Shown here piece after piece: positions 35,623 through 45,496 of a stretch of 64,000 bases of DNA. The notes beneath the pieces are model-generated. The model saw nothing but the letters and a program-made list of their open reading frames with translations. It was not told where the DNA came from and did not search any database. The stretch's first letter is position 1, and every line of letters begins with the position of its first letter. The DNA comes from Bermanella sp044597725 (GTDB lineage Bacteria > Pseudomonadota > Gammaproteobacteria > Pseudomonadales > Oceanobacteraceae). Where the stretch lies: assembly GCF_044597725.1 (NCBI RefSeq), contig NZ_CP139003.1:2232001-2296000 (forward strand), given 5' to 3'. The translations under genes and the position numbers were made by a program.

Positions 35623-36236
35623 TATTCTTGGTCCTCTAAATTAAACTCGAATGGCAACACTGCGGTTTGCGCAACGGGCTTACCATCTTCTAGTTTGGCT
35701 TTAAATTTAAAGCGCCATGCCGCTCTAATGGCCTCCCGTTCAAACACACCCTTTGGCTCCGATTCCACCACTTCAACATCTTCAACATTGCCTGAGGCAT
35801 TGATATTCATTCTAACAATCACATAACCCTCTATACGACGAGATAGGGCTGAAGCCGGGTACCGAGGGTCAACACGAACCAAAGGAATTACGTCACTACT
35901 ACCAAAGCCATAACCTGATAGCATGCTACCCAAACCTTGTCCTTTAAAACTCGATAGACTGGTATCAATATTGGGCATCGTCATATCTGGACTTTGATTC
36001 TGGGTTTGAGCAATAGGCGTATTCACTCGCGGTGCTGGCTTGGGTTTGGGAGGCTCGCTCACATCACGGTTTTTTCGCTGGGCATCGCTATCATCCATGG
36101 CTCGAATAAAATTCACCATAGCGATGGTTTCGTTGGGCTGCTGCGAAACCGTGTCTGGTGTAATCATCCAGTGCATAAGCCAAAAAACAACCACCGAAAA
36201 ACACGCTGATAGGATTAATAATATGACTGCTCGCAT
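35622..36236 (-). CDS. tonB: TonB energy-transducing protein
   Basis: A 204-residue TonB starting at ATG 36236, two bases from the exbD stop. Short cytoplasmic tail and one membrane helix (MRAVILLILSACFSVVVFWL), a Pro/Lys linker (EPPKPKPAP), and a C-terminal TonB domain (PRYPASALSRRIEGYVIVRM, then EAIRAAWRFKF). It passes proton-motive force from ExbB/ExbD to outer-membrane receptors. The linker is short compared with E. coli TonB. Confidence 0.92.
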   Translation of the reverse strand: MRAVILLILSACFSVVVFWLMHWMITPDTVSQQPNETIAMVNFIRAMDDSDAQRKNRDVSEPPKPKPAPRVNTPIAQTQNQSPDMTMPNIDTSLSSFKGQGLGSMLSGYGFGSSDVIPLVRVDPRYPASALSRRIEGYVIVRMNINASGNVEDVEVVESEPKGVFEREAIRAAWRFKFKAKLEDGKPVAQTAVLPFEFNLEDQE

Positions 36237-36237
36237 A

Positions 36238-36645
36238 TTAGTTACCCGGTGTTGCTGCAAGAGAAATATTAACAATACCCGCTAGTCGAATTTGATCCAT
36301 TACGTCAACTAACAACCCGGTACGGGCATCTGTATCGGCTTGAATCACCACACCACTTTCTGGGCTTTCGGCTTTTAACTTTTCTATATTTGCACGCACC
36401 GAACGCACATCAACTGCGCGCTTATCTATCCAAATTTCGCCACTGGGTTTAATCGCCACCATAATGTTACCCTTCTTTGCTTGCTCCGCCGAGTCAGCTG
36501 AAGGTCGATTAACCGTTACGCCACTTTCTTTCACAAACGACGTAGTCACGATAAAGAAAATAAGCATAATGAAAACGATATCGAGCATGGGTGTCATGTC
36601 GACGGTGGATTCTTCCGCTTCTGAATCTACATGTCTTTTTTTCAT
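36238..36645 (-). CDS. exbD: ExbD biopolymer transport protein
   Basis: A 135-residue ExbD starting at ATG 36645; a GTG three codons earlier overlaps the exbB stop. One membrane helix follows the conserved Asp segment (VDMTPMLDIVFIMLIFFIVT), whose Asp is the proton-coupled residue. The periplasmic part ends VNISLAATPGN. It works with the ExbB proteins upstream and TonB downstream. Confidence 0.92.
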   Translation of the reverse strand: MKKRHVDSEAEESTVDMTPMLDIVFIMLIFFIVTTSFVKESGVTVNRPSADSAEQAKKGNIMVAIKPSGEIWIDKRAVDVRSVRANIEKLKAESPESGVVIQADTDARTGLLVDVMDQIRLAGIVNISLAATPGN

Positions 36646-36653
36646 AATGATCA

Positions 36654-37157
36654 CTAATTGTGTAGCTTATCCTTAAATATCTCTAATTGCTTTTTAGCCA
36701 TACTGTTAAATCGTGTCTTAAAGTAAAGGCCGATCAGAGACACCACCATGCCCGCCATAGTTGGAACCGTGGCCATAGATATTCCCGAAGCCATTGCACG
36801 CGCATTCCCCGTTCCGGTAACAGCCATGGTATCGAATACAGAAATCATACCTGTGACTGTACCCAGCAACCCCATAAGTGGGCATACCATTACCAGCAAA
36901 GCAACCGTCGATGAATGCTTTTCGAAAGCCATTCTTACATTGCTGATATATAAATTACGTATGCTTTCTTTACACCATTTATTATCTGGTATCTGCCGCG
37001 CCCATTCATCCCGATATGATCGACACAAAGGTTTTGCTTGCACCTTAAAAAACCAATATCGATCGAGAATTAGAAACCACAACAACAGGGAAACCCCTAA
37101 TATCCCATAAAGGACGGGTCCCCCACTTTGCAGAAAGTCTGAGACACTGGTCAACAT
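36654..37157 (-). CDS. exbB: ExbB/MotA/TolQ-type proton channel protein (small)
   Basis: A 167-residue member of the MotA/TolQ/ExbB family with three hydrophobic segments. The hallmark MGLLGTVTGMISVFDTMA is at about 100-120, followed by GISMATVPTMAGMVVSLIGLY. It forms the proton channel with ExbD. Three bases separate it from the large ExbB gene upstream. Confidence 0.92.
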   Translation of the reverse strand: MLTSVSDFLQSGGPVLYGILGVSLLLWFLILDRYWFFKVQAKPLCRSYRDEWARQIPDNKWCKESIRNLYISNVRMAFEKHSSTVALLVMVCPLMGLLGTVTGMISVFDTMAVTGTGNARAMASGISMATVPTMAGMVVSLIGLYFKTRFNSMAKKQLEIFKDKLHN

Positions 37158-37160
37158 AAT

Positions 37161-38522
37161 TTATTTTTCCTGCACACGTTGGGCAATTAGGCCAGCCGAT
37201 TGCTGATCTAATATTTGAATCACTTGCTTGCTGCGTGTGTTTAGAAAGTTATGCATAAAGAGTAACGGAATAGCTGCAACCAAGCCTAATACCGTGGTAA
37301 TAAGTGCCTGTGATATACCGCCTGCCATAAGCTTAGGATCACCCGTTCCAAATAATGTAATAGATTGGAACGTAGCAATCATACCGGTTACGGTGCCTAA
37401 TAAACCCAACAAAGGTGCAACTGCGGCTAATAATTTAATAAGGGACAAACCACGTTCAAGTTGAGGCAATTCTTTCAACACGGCTTCGTCCAGCGTCATC
37501 TCAAGCGCTTCTAAATCACTTTCGTGTTTATGTTGATCATACACATTAAGTACCCGACCAAGCGGGTTGTCGTCTACAGGGTTATCAATATTGGAAAGTT
37601 GATGATCGACCTTGGTGTTTATTTGGATACGCTGTATCAACAACAACATGCCATAAATAAGACCACTAATCGCAAGGGCTAAAATCACGTAACCGATATA
37701 ACCACCCTGCTGTATGCGCTCCAATATGTCAGGACTCTGACTCCCAAGTTGAAGCAATGTGCCGCGCGTCGGGTCAATCACACTGACATTGCTATCACCT
37801 GATACATAGTCAGAGACAGCTCCCGCTGCACTGGGCTGCTTGGGAAGCTCCAATAAACGACCTGTTTCTGCATTAAAGCTTAAAAAGCCGTTTTCAGTCA
37901 TGGCAACAAAAGGACCAACATGGGCGATAACACCTTGTTGAGTTTCGCCAGAGGCATTAATGTATTCAGCAGTTAGCTTTTTGGCATCACCCTGTTTGGT
38001 CATATGTAATTGCAGTTCATACCACAGGCTTTCCAGTTCTGGAATATCAGGCAACTCTTTACTAATTGATAACTTTTCTAAGGTGTCATTGGTTTGGCCA
38101 ATTTCAACAGCCAGAATAGAATTCTCTCGAATGGCGGCGACGTCTTGCGATACTTGACGCACCACACCAAACATTTCACCCAAGTTGCCTAAGCTTTGAT
38201 TTAACTCTTCCTGTTTTTTAGCAAGGGCTTGCTCATTGCCATCGAAAGTCGATTTAAGCTGTTTGGTTTGTTGCTTGATACTGGCCAAGTTAGCTTTCGC
38301 TTCACGCAGCATCTGGACACGGGCATTTTTATTTTCTAAAAACGCTTGCTCTCGCTCTTTATTTATTGAGCGCTGACGAAGACCATCTTCTTTAACAGAC
38401 TGCAGCAATGCCTCTAGGCTCGATATGTTTTTAGGTTTTTGCTCTGTGTTTTCTTCGGCTTGTGTCAAAAATGAAACTAGCAGCAAACTCAAAAACAGCC
38501 CAATAGAAACCACCTTATTCAT
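37161..38522 (-). CDS. Large TtpC-like ExbB-family protein
   Basis: A 453-residue protein with a signal peptide (MNKVVSIGLFLSLLLVSFLTQA), a long periplasmic coiled coil (about 30-150), a further periplasmic domain, and a C-terminal MotA/TolQ/ExbB domain whose LLGLLGTVTGMIATFQSI repeats the proton-channel motif. In Vibrio the TtpC protein of this shape is required for TonB2-system function. The gene overlaps the DUF3450 gene by eight bases and precedes the small exbB. Confidence 0.9.
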   Translation of the reverse strand: MNKVVSIGLFLSLLLVSFLTQAEENTEQKPKNISSLEALLQSVKEDGLRQRSINKEREQAFLENKNARVQMLREAKANLASIKQQTKQLKSTFDGNEQALAKKQEELNQSLGNLGEMFGVVRQVSQDVAAIRENSILAVEIGQTNDTLEKLSISKELPDIPELESLWYELQLHMTKQGDAKKLTAEYINASGETQQGVIAHVGPFVAMTENGFLSFNAETGRLLELPKQPSAAGAVSDYVSGDSNVSVIDPTRGTLLQLGSQSPDILERIQQGGYIGYVILALAISGLIYGMLLLIQRIQINTKVDHQLSNIDNPVDDNPLGRVLNVYDQHKHESDLEALEMTLDEAVLKELPQLERGLSLIKLLAAVAPLLGLLGTVTGMIATFQSITLFGTGDPKLMAGGISQALITTVLGLVAAIPLLFMHNFLNTRSKQVIQILDQQSAGLIAQRVQEK

Positions 38523-39276
38523 TGTTTGCTCCTTTTAACTCAGGAAGTGGAAGCGTAAGAAGTTCGGGTGCTGCTTGCTGGCGGGCTATACGAATACCCT
38601 TTTGTATTTGCCGAGAAAACCCCGAATCGAGCACTTTCCATTTTTGCTCACCTACCAACCACTGTTTAGGATTGGCGCCATTTAAATCAAGTTGATACAA
38701 GGCATTTCGACCTAAGCGCAAAAAATCGACGGTTATGTCATTTTCATTTACTGCACGATAGGCTTCGATGGTTCGACCGTATTCCAGCTCAATTTGATAC
38801 GCCTCTAATACACGTCTAAATTTTTCTGAAACAGTCACATCGGCACTTACAAGTAAGGTTCTTAAGTTGCTAATACGCTGTTCACGCTCATGTTTTAAAA
38901 ATGGAATATCAAGAGCGATAAATTCAGCCAGTCCATCAATCATACGCTGCATAAGAGGCATGATGCCTTCTTGAGTTCGCGCTATGTTATTTATTTGCTT
39001 GCTTAGTGACAGCAGGTCTGATTCTTGGTTTTGAATAATCTGACGCAACTGGTTGTTATAAACAGTCAGTTGCTCTGCTTCACTTTGAACCGCGCGATAC
39101 TCCATAAGAGCGTTACGGTCCTGCTCATAAAGCTTATCGATTTTTTCTTGTGAACGCTGGTTATTCTTTTGATTATCAACCGTTTGCTTAATTGCATTAT
39201 CCAATTGATCTTGCGCCAATACATTGCTCATCCCAGCAGATAAGCAAAGTACGCCTATTACAGTCCTTAGCTTCAT
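38515..39276 (-). CDS. DUF3450 family periplasmic protein of the TonB cluster
   Basis: A 253-residue protein with a signal peptide (MKLRTVIGVLCLSAGMSNVLA) and two long helical, probably coiled-coil segments (about 25-110). DUF3450 proteins are found in TonB clusters of gammaproteobacteria; their role is not known, though assembly or a receptor link is likely. Its start is only two bases after the M16 peptidase stop, and its stop overlaps the start of the TtpC-like gene. Confidence 0.9.
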   Translation of the reverse strand: MKLRTVIGVLCLSAGMSNVLAQDQLDNAIKQTVDNQKNNQRSQEKIDKLYEQDRNALMEYRAVQSEAEQLTVYNNQLRQIIQNQESDLLSLSKQINNIARTQEGIMPLMQRMIDGLAEFIALDIPFLKHEREQRISNLRTLLVSADVTVSEKFRRVLEAYQIELEYGRTIEAYRAVNENDITVDFLRLGRNALYQLDLNGANPKQWLVGEQKWKVLDSGFSRQIQKGIRIARQQAAPELLTLPLPELKGANNE

Positions 39277-39278
39277 AG

Positions 39279-42170
39279 TTATAACTCTTTCACAGAAAAT
39301 TTAAGTTCACTGGCAGTGTCTTTTTGTGACGATGCGATTAGTGCGCCGTAACTTGCCTTATCGTCGACAAAGTATGTTGATGCAACCCTTTTTAAATCGG
39401 CGTAGGTCACATCAAGGACTCGCTGACGATAGGCATTGCGCCATTTGGCACTTCGACCATTCAGTTCGCCATGAAATGCTTGTTTTGCTTCGCCCGATGG
39501 TGAGCCGGGTTTATCTATGGATGAAATCACACCCAGTACCGCTTCCTCTAAAACCTGCTCACTTTCCGTTTGTTCTAAGAACCACTTTATAGACTTATCA
39601 AAGTCCTCAAATGTGTCTTTAAAACGAGGATCGCGATAGCTATAAAATTTAAAGCAACCGAGACTATTATCTTGGCTGGCACCACCACCATAAGCACCAC
39701 CCTGTTCACGAATAGCTGTGTGCAAGTAACCGTTACGCAATACCGTTCCTAACACAGATAGAGCCGGTGAATCTTTATGATCGGCCAATACAGTTGGATA
39801 TACTTTTGAGCAAAAGTTTGTTTGTGATGGGACAACCCATGCTTCTTTTACAGCTTCGTTAAATGACTTCAGTGCAAACATGTTTTTAGTTTGCTTGGTT
39901 TGTGACTTCCACTCAGCTCCCAGAGCGTCGGCGGCAGAGGATAAATGGTTTTGATCAGCAACAAGAAGATGTTGCTGCGCCCCAGAAATTAACTTTTTAT
40001 GCAGGGCATCAAGCTTAGCAATAAATGCATCTGGACTGGATTCCAACTCATTCAATTGCTCACGTAGGCGCTCTAAAGATGGCAAGCCAGCATGTATATA
40101 TGAATAATGAGCCAAACCCGACAACCCAGAAGTAGCGATATTCATAGCCAGGCCGTGACCATTTCCGGTGATTGATTGTTCTTTACGACTCAATCTATTA
40201 GATAACAGCTCTTTTAAACGCTTAGGCGCATGAAAATTAGCATGAGCAAATGTATCCTGCATGAGCTTAAAGAACTCAGCATGATCTTTTGATAGAGCTT
40301 TGCCCGACAATACCCAATAAGCTGTCAGTTTATTTACATCATCAATTGAGGCTCGAACATTGGAGTAAGCGGAAATACCACCACAAATTAGGGCTTGTCG
40401 CTCTTGTACTTTTAGGTAGTCGTCATCATTGATACCCACTTCTGTTAGTGAACTAAGCACTAACGGAAGCAGACCTTGCTCCTCATCATTTAGTTCAGGT
40501 AACTCGGTAATAACTTGGTGATAGGTAAGGCCGTTTGTACCTTGTTGGTAGGCAGTTAGGTTAAGATTAGATTTAACCCCATCTTGGGCAGTGGGAACGG
40601 TTAGCTCACGATCAATATCTTCGCGTGTAACCTTTGGCAAGATGCTGTCATCATCAATAATTGCTTGGCGTTGTTTCAATGCTTTAGCTTGATCAATAAT
40701 CGACTGAATTTGGTCATCGCTAAGCTGTTTGCGGATTTGATCAAGACGCTGTTGTTCTTGATCTGCCATACGCTGTTCTATATCTGTATCCGGCTTTAGC
40801 GTTAGTGTGACTCTATGGGGATTATTAAGCAGACACTCATCTATTAACCGTACAATAAACGCATCATCAAACGCACGCGCTCTAAGTCGTTCAAGCGCCG
40901 GATCAAGATCAAGTAATGCAATAGGGTCGCTATAATGTGTCGATGCAGCAACGGAAGACATGATTAACTGCAAACCATAAGGAAAGCCATCGCCGCCTAT
41001 CTCGCGCTGAGAAAGCTCAAGCTGATGTAAAACCGCTTCAATTTGCTCTTGGCTAAAGCCTGTTTCTTTTACTTTGGCCAAGGTATCCATTACCAGCGTT
41101 TCAAATGCTTGGTTATTATCCGCTTCGCTGCCTTCAATGCCGCAGACAAAACACATTTCTTTATTGCTATCCTCAAGCCCACACAGCGGGCTTGGGCCGC
41201 TACCTAACTCTGTGGTTTCTAGCTCATAGCGCAGCGGTGAACTACTATTTTCAAGTAGCAACGCACTTAAAAAGTGAGCTTCAAGCTGTTTGTCTAAGTT
41301 TGCACTTTCGCCTAGCAACCAGCCCAATACATGATGGGTTTTTGCTTTGGTTTCTTTACTTGCGTAGCTTTCTTCAACTCTAATCGGCGCCAAGTATCGC
41401 TTTTCATTATTCACAGCAAAACGCTGATCAAGCTTATCGAACTGCGCTAAATACGGGGCTATTTTTTCATGATGCTCTGCTGCAGGAATATCACCAAAGG
41501 TCATAAACATGGCATTACTTGGGTGATAATGCTTCCGATAGAAGCTCAAAAGGTCGTCATAGCGTAAATCCAGGATACAGCTGGGCTCTCCCCCACTATT
41601 AAAGTGATAAGTACTTGTGGGGTACAAATATTGACTAAACGTCTGCCATAGCTGACTTGTCACACTGCTCATGGCACCTTTCATTTCATTGTAAACTACA
41701 CCTTTAAACTGCAAAGGGCTGTTTGGATCTTCAGGGTCTTCAAACTCTAAGCGATGACCTTCTTGCGCGAAATCAAGAGGGTCGAGCCGGGAAAAAAATG
41801 CCGCATCTAAATAAACAGACAACAGATTATTAAAATCTTTTTTGTTTTTTGAAGCAAACGGATACGCCGTCCAGTCGCTTGATGTGAATGCATTCATAAA
41901 CGTATTGAGCGAACGTCGAATCATCATAAAAAATGGATCGCGCACTGGATATTGCTTACTACCACATAATGCTGTGTGCTCTAGAATGTGGGCAACACCT
42001 GTCGAGTCCATAGGCATGGTTCTAAAGCCCAGAAAAAAAACATTCTCGTCATAATCACAGGCTAAATGGTAGTGGGACGCCCCTGTTTTTATATGAGTGT
42101 ATTCTTGAACCTCTATGTTAAGAGATTCGATGAAATGACTGCGCTTAAAGCTAAAATCTTCATGTACCAT
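39279..42170 (-). CDS. Insulinase (M16) family metallopeptidase, presequence-protease-like
   Basis: A 963-residue two-half M16 peptidase. The zinc motif is inverted (HILEHTALCG: HxxEH), with the downstream Glu in VYNEMKGAMSS. The second half is catalytically inactive, as normal for this family. Length and layout match M16C presequence peptidase (PreP-like). No signal peptide, so it acts in the cytoplasm. AAGGAT precedes ATG 42170. It lies two bases from the TonB-cluster DUF3450 gene, so co-transcription is expected. Confidence 0.92.
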   Translation of the reverse strand: MVHEDFSFKRSHFIESLNIEVQEYTHIKTGASHYHLACDYDENVFFLGFRTMPMDSTGVAHILEHTALCGSKQYPVRDPFFMMIRRSLNTFMNAFTSSDWTAYPFASKNKKDFNNLLSVYLDAAFFSRLDPLDFAQEGHRLEFEDPEDPNSPLQFKGVVYNEMKGAMSSVTSQLWQTFSQYLYPTSTYHFNSGGEPSCILDLRYDDLLSFYRKHYHPSNAMFMTFGDIPAAEHHEKIAPYLAQFDKLDQRFAVNNEKRYLAPIRVEESYASKETKAKTHHVLGWLLGESANLDKQLEAHFLSALLLENSSSPLRYELETTELGSGPSPLCGLEDSNKEMCFVCGIEGSEADNNQAFETLVMDTLAKVKETGFSQEQIEAVLHQLELSQREIGGDGFPYGLQLIMSSVAASTHYSDPIALLDLDPALERLRARAFDDAFIVRLIDECLLNNPHRVTLTLKPDTDIEQRMADQEQQRLDQIRKQLSDDQIQSIIDQAKALKQRQAIIDDDSILPKVTREDIDRELTVPTAQDGVKSNLNLTAYQQGTNGLTYHQVITELPELNDEEQGLLPLVLSSLTEVGINDDDYLKVQERQALICGGISAYSNVRASIDDVNKLTAYWVLSGKALSKDHAEFFKLMQDTFAHANFHAPKRLKELLSNRLSRKEQSITGNGHGLAMNIATSGLSGLAHYSYIHAGLPSLERLREQLNELESSPDAFIAKLDALHKKLISGAQQHLLVADQNHLSSAADALGAEWKSQTKQTKNMFALKSFNEAVKEAWVVPSQTNFCSKVYPTVLADHKDSPALSVLGTVLRNGYLHTAIREQGGAYGGGASQDNSLGCFKFYSYRDPRFKDTFEDFDKSIKWFLEQTESEQVLEEAVLGVISSIDKPGSPSGEAKQAFHGELNGRSAKWRNAYRQRVLDVTYADLKRVASTYFVDDKASYGALIASSQKDTASELKFSVKEL

Positions 42171-42301
42171 GAAGCATCCTTGGGCAAATTCTGTAAAATT
42201 TAAAGCGGTATGATAACCCGATTTAAAGGTAAATGAGACCGATTTTCAAAAAGAAATTTACGTAAAATACTAACAAATGGATTATCAAAAGTCGCTATAG
42301 A

Positions 42302-42325
42302 CACAAAAGCCGCTGAACGCGGCTA
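42302..42325 (-). terminator. Rho-independent terminator after the chemoreceptor gene
   Basis: On the minus strand AGCCGCGTTCAGCGGCT is followed by TTTTGTGT. It lies about 65 bases after the chemoreceptor stop and before the M16 gene, isolating the TonB transcript from it. Confidence 0.65.
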
Positions 42326-42388
42326 TGGACGGATACTAACTGGGCTGGACAACAGACTGTTATCGCAAAACTTCACCAAAACACCTGA

Positions 42389-44008
42389 TCAAACTTTAAA
42401 CTGCCCCGTTATCTTGCGTAAATTGTTGGATATCTGCATCAACGATTCGCTGGCCTGACCCACATCTGATACATTTTTCACTGCTGCTTCGGCATTTGTA
42501 CGAATGCCTTCAACCGTGGTGCGAATACTGTTTGTCACTTGCTCTTGCTCATTGGTAGCCACAGCTATTTCGCTATTCATCCGGGTAATAGAGCCTACTT
42601 GCTCAGCAATTTTTGCTAACGATGAATCGGTTTTTGCTGCATGAGACACACTCGCTTGCGCCTGTTCTTGGCTGTGCGACATCACCTCAGTGGCACTGCG
42701 AGCCGCGGTTTGCAATTCTTCGATAACACGCTGAATTTCTTTGGTCGAATCTTGCGTACGGGATGCAAGGGTTCGAACCTCATCCGCCACAACCGCAAAT
42801 CCACGCCCCTGCTCCCCAGCTCGAGCCGCTTCAATCGCTGCATTCAATGCTAGTAGATTGGTTTGTTCGGCAATTGCCTTAATGACATCCAAAATAGTGC
42901 CTACATTTTCGGTATCTGCCTCAAGCTTGCCAATAACCTTTGCCGCTCGCTCAACCTCACTGGCCAACTCGTTAATGCTTTCAACTGACTGTGTAACGAC
43001 ACTGCGGCCTGACTTCGCCTCTTGATCGGCATCTTTCGCCGCTTCCGCAGCACTAGATGCATTCTGCGCCACACTTTGCACGCTACGAAACATATCCTCT
43101 ACCGAGTTCGTGACTTCATCGGTGGCCCTGCTTTGCTCATCCGTAATTTGACTGGTTTTGGTTGTCATCTCCCCCAAGCCATCAGATACGTCCGCCAACG
43201 GAGCAATGGATTTTACTACCTCATTGATACTGGTGTGCAACTTATCCATGAATAAGTTAAACCAATAAACTAGCTGGCCAATTTCATCTTCGCTGGTCTG
43301 ATCTATGCGCTTGGTTAAATCACCTTCCCCTCTTGCGATATCTTTCAGCGATACCAGCATAGTATTCAGATTTCGGGTAATCATAATAACAATGCTTGCA
43401 CTAATAAGAATAATAACGGCAATGGATGCAATACTTAGAATTAAAGTCGTCACAAGCGCATTACTTGTAGCCGAGTTAGAGTTATTAACCGTATCAGAGA
43501 AGGCTTGCAATGCACCCTCATTAAACGCCTGCAACCCACTCCGAAAAGTACCTAAGCGCTCATTCATCTGTTTAACAAGCGTAGGAATCTCCGACGGATT
43601 TAGATCGCCACCCACCATACCCTTGGTTAAGCGTGAGGCGACTTGGTAATATTCCTTACCTTGCTTCTCAAGTGCATTTAATATGCTTGCCTTACTGGGC
43701 CATTGCTTTTTCTGAGCCGCAATGACGATCATAAGTTCATCAAAAACTTTCTTTGAAGTTTGAATCATTTCTTCATCGCCTGTACTCACAGCCGAGTTTA
43801 ATAGCTCTTCGATGCGGCTGAGGCGAACCACATTTTCGCGACTGGATTGAACTACGGGGAAGTAGAGATTTTGAATTTCCGCGAGCCTTTCCGTATTGGC
43901 GGAATTAATTTGATAGTTGACCGCCAATGTCGCTAAAAACCCAATAACCGCAATTGCCGGTATAACTAGGATTTTTAGCTTAATCGAAACACGGCTTAAT
44001 AAATTCAT
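42389..44008 (-). CDS. Methyl-accepting chemotaxis protein
   Basis: Start at ATG 44008 (GAGG six bases ahead) rather than the ATG 30 bases upstream. The 539-residue chemoreceptor has an N-terminal helix (LKILVIPAIAVIGFLATLAV), a periplasmic helical domain (about 35-190), a second helix (LVTTLILSIASIAVIILISA), a HAMP domain and the signalling hairpin tip (EQTNLLALNAAIEAARAGEQ) in full. Ligand unknown. It lies 91 bases after cysG on the same strand and is followed by a terminator. Confidence 0.95.
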   Translation of the reverse strand: MNLLSRVSIKLKILVIPAIAVIGFLATLAVNYQINSANTERLAEIQNLYFPVVQSSRENVVRLSRIEELLNSAVSTGDEEMIQTSKKVFDELMIVIAAQKKQWPSKASILNALEKQGKEYYQVASRLTKGMVGGDLNPSEIPTLVKQMNERLGTFRSGLQAFNEGALQAFSDTVNNSNSATSNALVTTLILSIASIAVIILISASIVIMITRNLNTMLVSLKDIARGEGDLTKRIDQTSEDEIGQLVYWFNLFMDKLHTSINEVVKSIAPLADVSDGLGEMTTKTSQITDEQSRATDEVTNSVEDMFRSVQSVAQNASSAAEAAKDADQEAKSGRSVVTQSVESINELASEVERAAKVIGKLEADTENVGTILDVIKAIAEQTNLLALNAAIEAARAGEQGRGFAVVADEVRTLASRTQDSTKEIQRVIEELQTAARSATEVMSHSQEQAQASVSHAAKTDSSLAKIAEQVGSITRMNSEIAVATNEQEQVTNSIRTTVEGIRTNAEAAVKNVSDVGQASESLMQISNNLRKITGQFKV

Positions 44009-44098
44009 AAATAACCTCGGTGGAGCCTTCATATGCACACATGCTTATCAATAAGCATAGACAAAGAATCACCAAGATCTACATTATTTGTGCCATTT

Positions 44099-45496
44099 TT
44101 AAAGATTGGCGTGATTTGGGTCAAACCAGCTTAAACGCTTGTGAAGCTTGACTACATCCCCTACTATAATCAGGGTTGGAGCCTGCACTGCTTGCTTGGC
44201 AATGGTGTCTACCATGGTTGCCAAAGTGGCAACAATCACTTTTTGATTATGGGTTGTACCCTGCTGCACCAAAGCAATGGGCGTATCTTTATCCATCCCG
44301 TGTGCAATAAGCTGCTCACAGATAATAGGTAACCCCATTAAACCCATGTAAAAAACAATGGTTTGGTTCTTATAGGCCAATTCTGCCCATGGTAAATCGC
44401 AGCTATTATTTTTTAGATGGCCTGTAACAAAGCGAACAGATTGCGCGTAGTCACGATGCGTAAGAGGTATCCCCGCATAACTGGCACAGCCAGATGCCGC
44501 TGTAATGCCCGGAACCACCTGAAAATCGATACCATGGCCCGATAACTCTTGTATTTCTTCGCCGCCTCGACCAAAAATAAAAGGGTCACCACCCTTAAGG
44601 CGTAATACTCGATGCCCTTTTTTTGCGTAATCGACCAGCAACTGGTTAATGCCTTCCTGCGGTACCGTATGATTAGATCGTGCCTTGCCCACATTTATAA
44701 GCTCTGCATCTCGTCGACAAAGATTCAAAATCGGCTCGCTCACTAGTCGATCATACAACACGACATCCGCTTGCTGCATAAGCCGCAGGGCCTTAAAGGT
44801 TAGTAAGTCAGGGTCACCAGGGCCGGCCCCAACTAAGTAGACTTCACCGCTTGCATACTCATTTGTTGCGCCATCCAGCTGGCTTTGCAGCAGTGTTTCT
44901 GCATCATTTTGCTTACCGGCGAACACCAAATTAGCAACTTTGCCATTGAGTACTGACTCCCAAAAACTGCGGCGCTGATTAATATCGCTAAAGCGCTGCT
45001 TCACTTTGTCTCGAAATCGTTCTGCAAGGCTCGCCAAATGACCATATCCGCTCGGAATAAGCGCCTCAAGGCGAGTTCGCAATAATCGCGCTAACACAGG
45101 AGATGCACCGCCTGAGCTAACAGCGGCAATAACAGGGTCACGATCAATAATCGCTGGAAATATAAAGGTCCCAGCTTCAGGCTGATCGACTACATTAACC
45201 GGAATTTGAAGGGATTTTGCCTTATCTGCAATATCTTCGTTAACCGTACGATCATCCGTAGCAGCAACAACCAAGGCATAAGAATCGAGGGCCTGCCCTT
45301 TGTATGCATCCTGATTGATTTTCCCTTTATTTTCGCTTATTAGCTCCTCTAGACGCTCACTCACTTTGGGACTAATAATTGTCACGATGGCATGTGCTTC
45401 TATAAGCAGTCTGGCCTTGCGATAAGCCACTTCACCACCGCCGACAATCAAAACTGGGCGCTGTTTTAAGTCAAAAAATAAAGGTAAAAACTTCAT
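44099..45496 (-). CDS. cysG: Siroheme synthase (CysG)
   Basis: A 465-residue fused enzyme. The N-terminal part (LIVGGGEVAYRKARLL) is precorrin-2 dehydrogenase/ferrochelatase; the C-terminal part (VYLVGAGPGDPDLLTFKALR, then GGDPFIFGRGGEE) is uroporphyrinogen III C-methyltransferase. Together they turn uroporphyrinogen III into siroheme for sulfite and nitrite reductases. The start overlaps the serS stop by one base (TAATG), so coupling is likely. Standard fused length. Confidence 0.97.
   Translation of the reverse strand: MKFLPLFFDLKQRPVLIVGGGEVAYRKARLLIEAHAIVTIISPKVSERLEELISENKGKINQDAYKGQALDSYALVVAATDDRTVNEDIADKAKSLQIPVNVVDQPEAGTFIFPAIIDRDPVIAAVSSGGASPVLARLLRTRLEALIPSGYGHLASLAERFRDKVKQRFSDINQRRSFWESVLNGKVANLVFAGKQNDAETLLQSQLDGATNEYASGEVYLVGAGPGDPDLLTFKALRLMQQADVVLYDRLVSEPILNLCRRDAELINVGKARSNHTVPQEGINQLLVDYAKKGHRVLRLKGGDPFIFGRGGEEIQELSGHGIDFQVVPGITAASGCASYAGIPLTHRDYAQSVRFVTGHLKNNSCDLPWAELAYKNQTIVFYMGLMGLPIICEQLIAHGMDKDTPIALVQQGTTHNQKVIVATLATMVDTIAKQAVQAPTLIIVGDVVKLHKRLSWFDPNHANL

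Noticed and set aside
42171..42388. tRNA or small RNA between the M16 and chemoreceptor genes
   Set aside because: No cloverleaf was found; the one clear structure is the terminator at 42302-42325.
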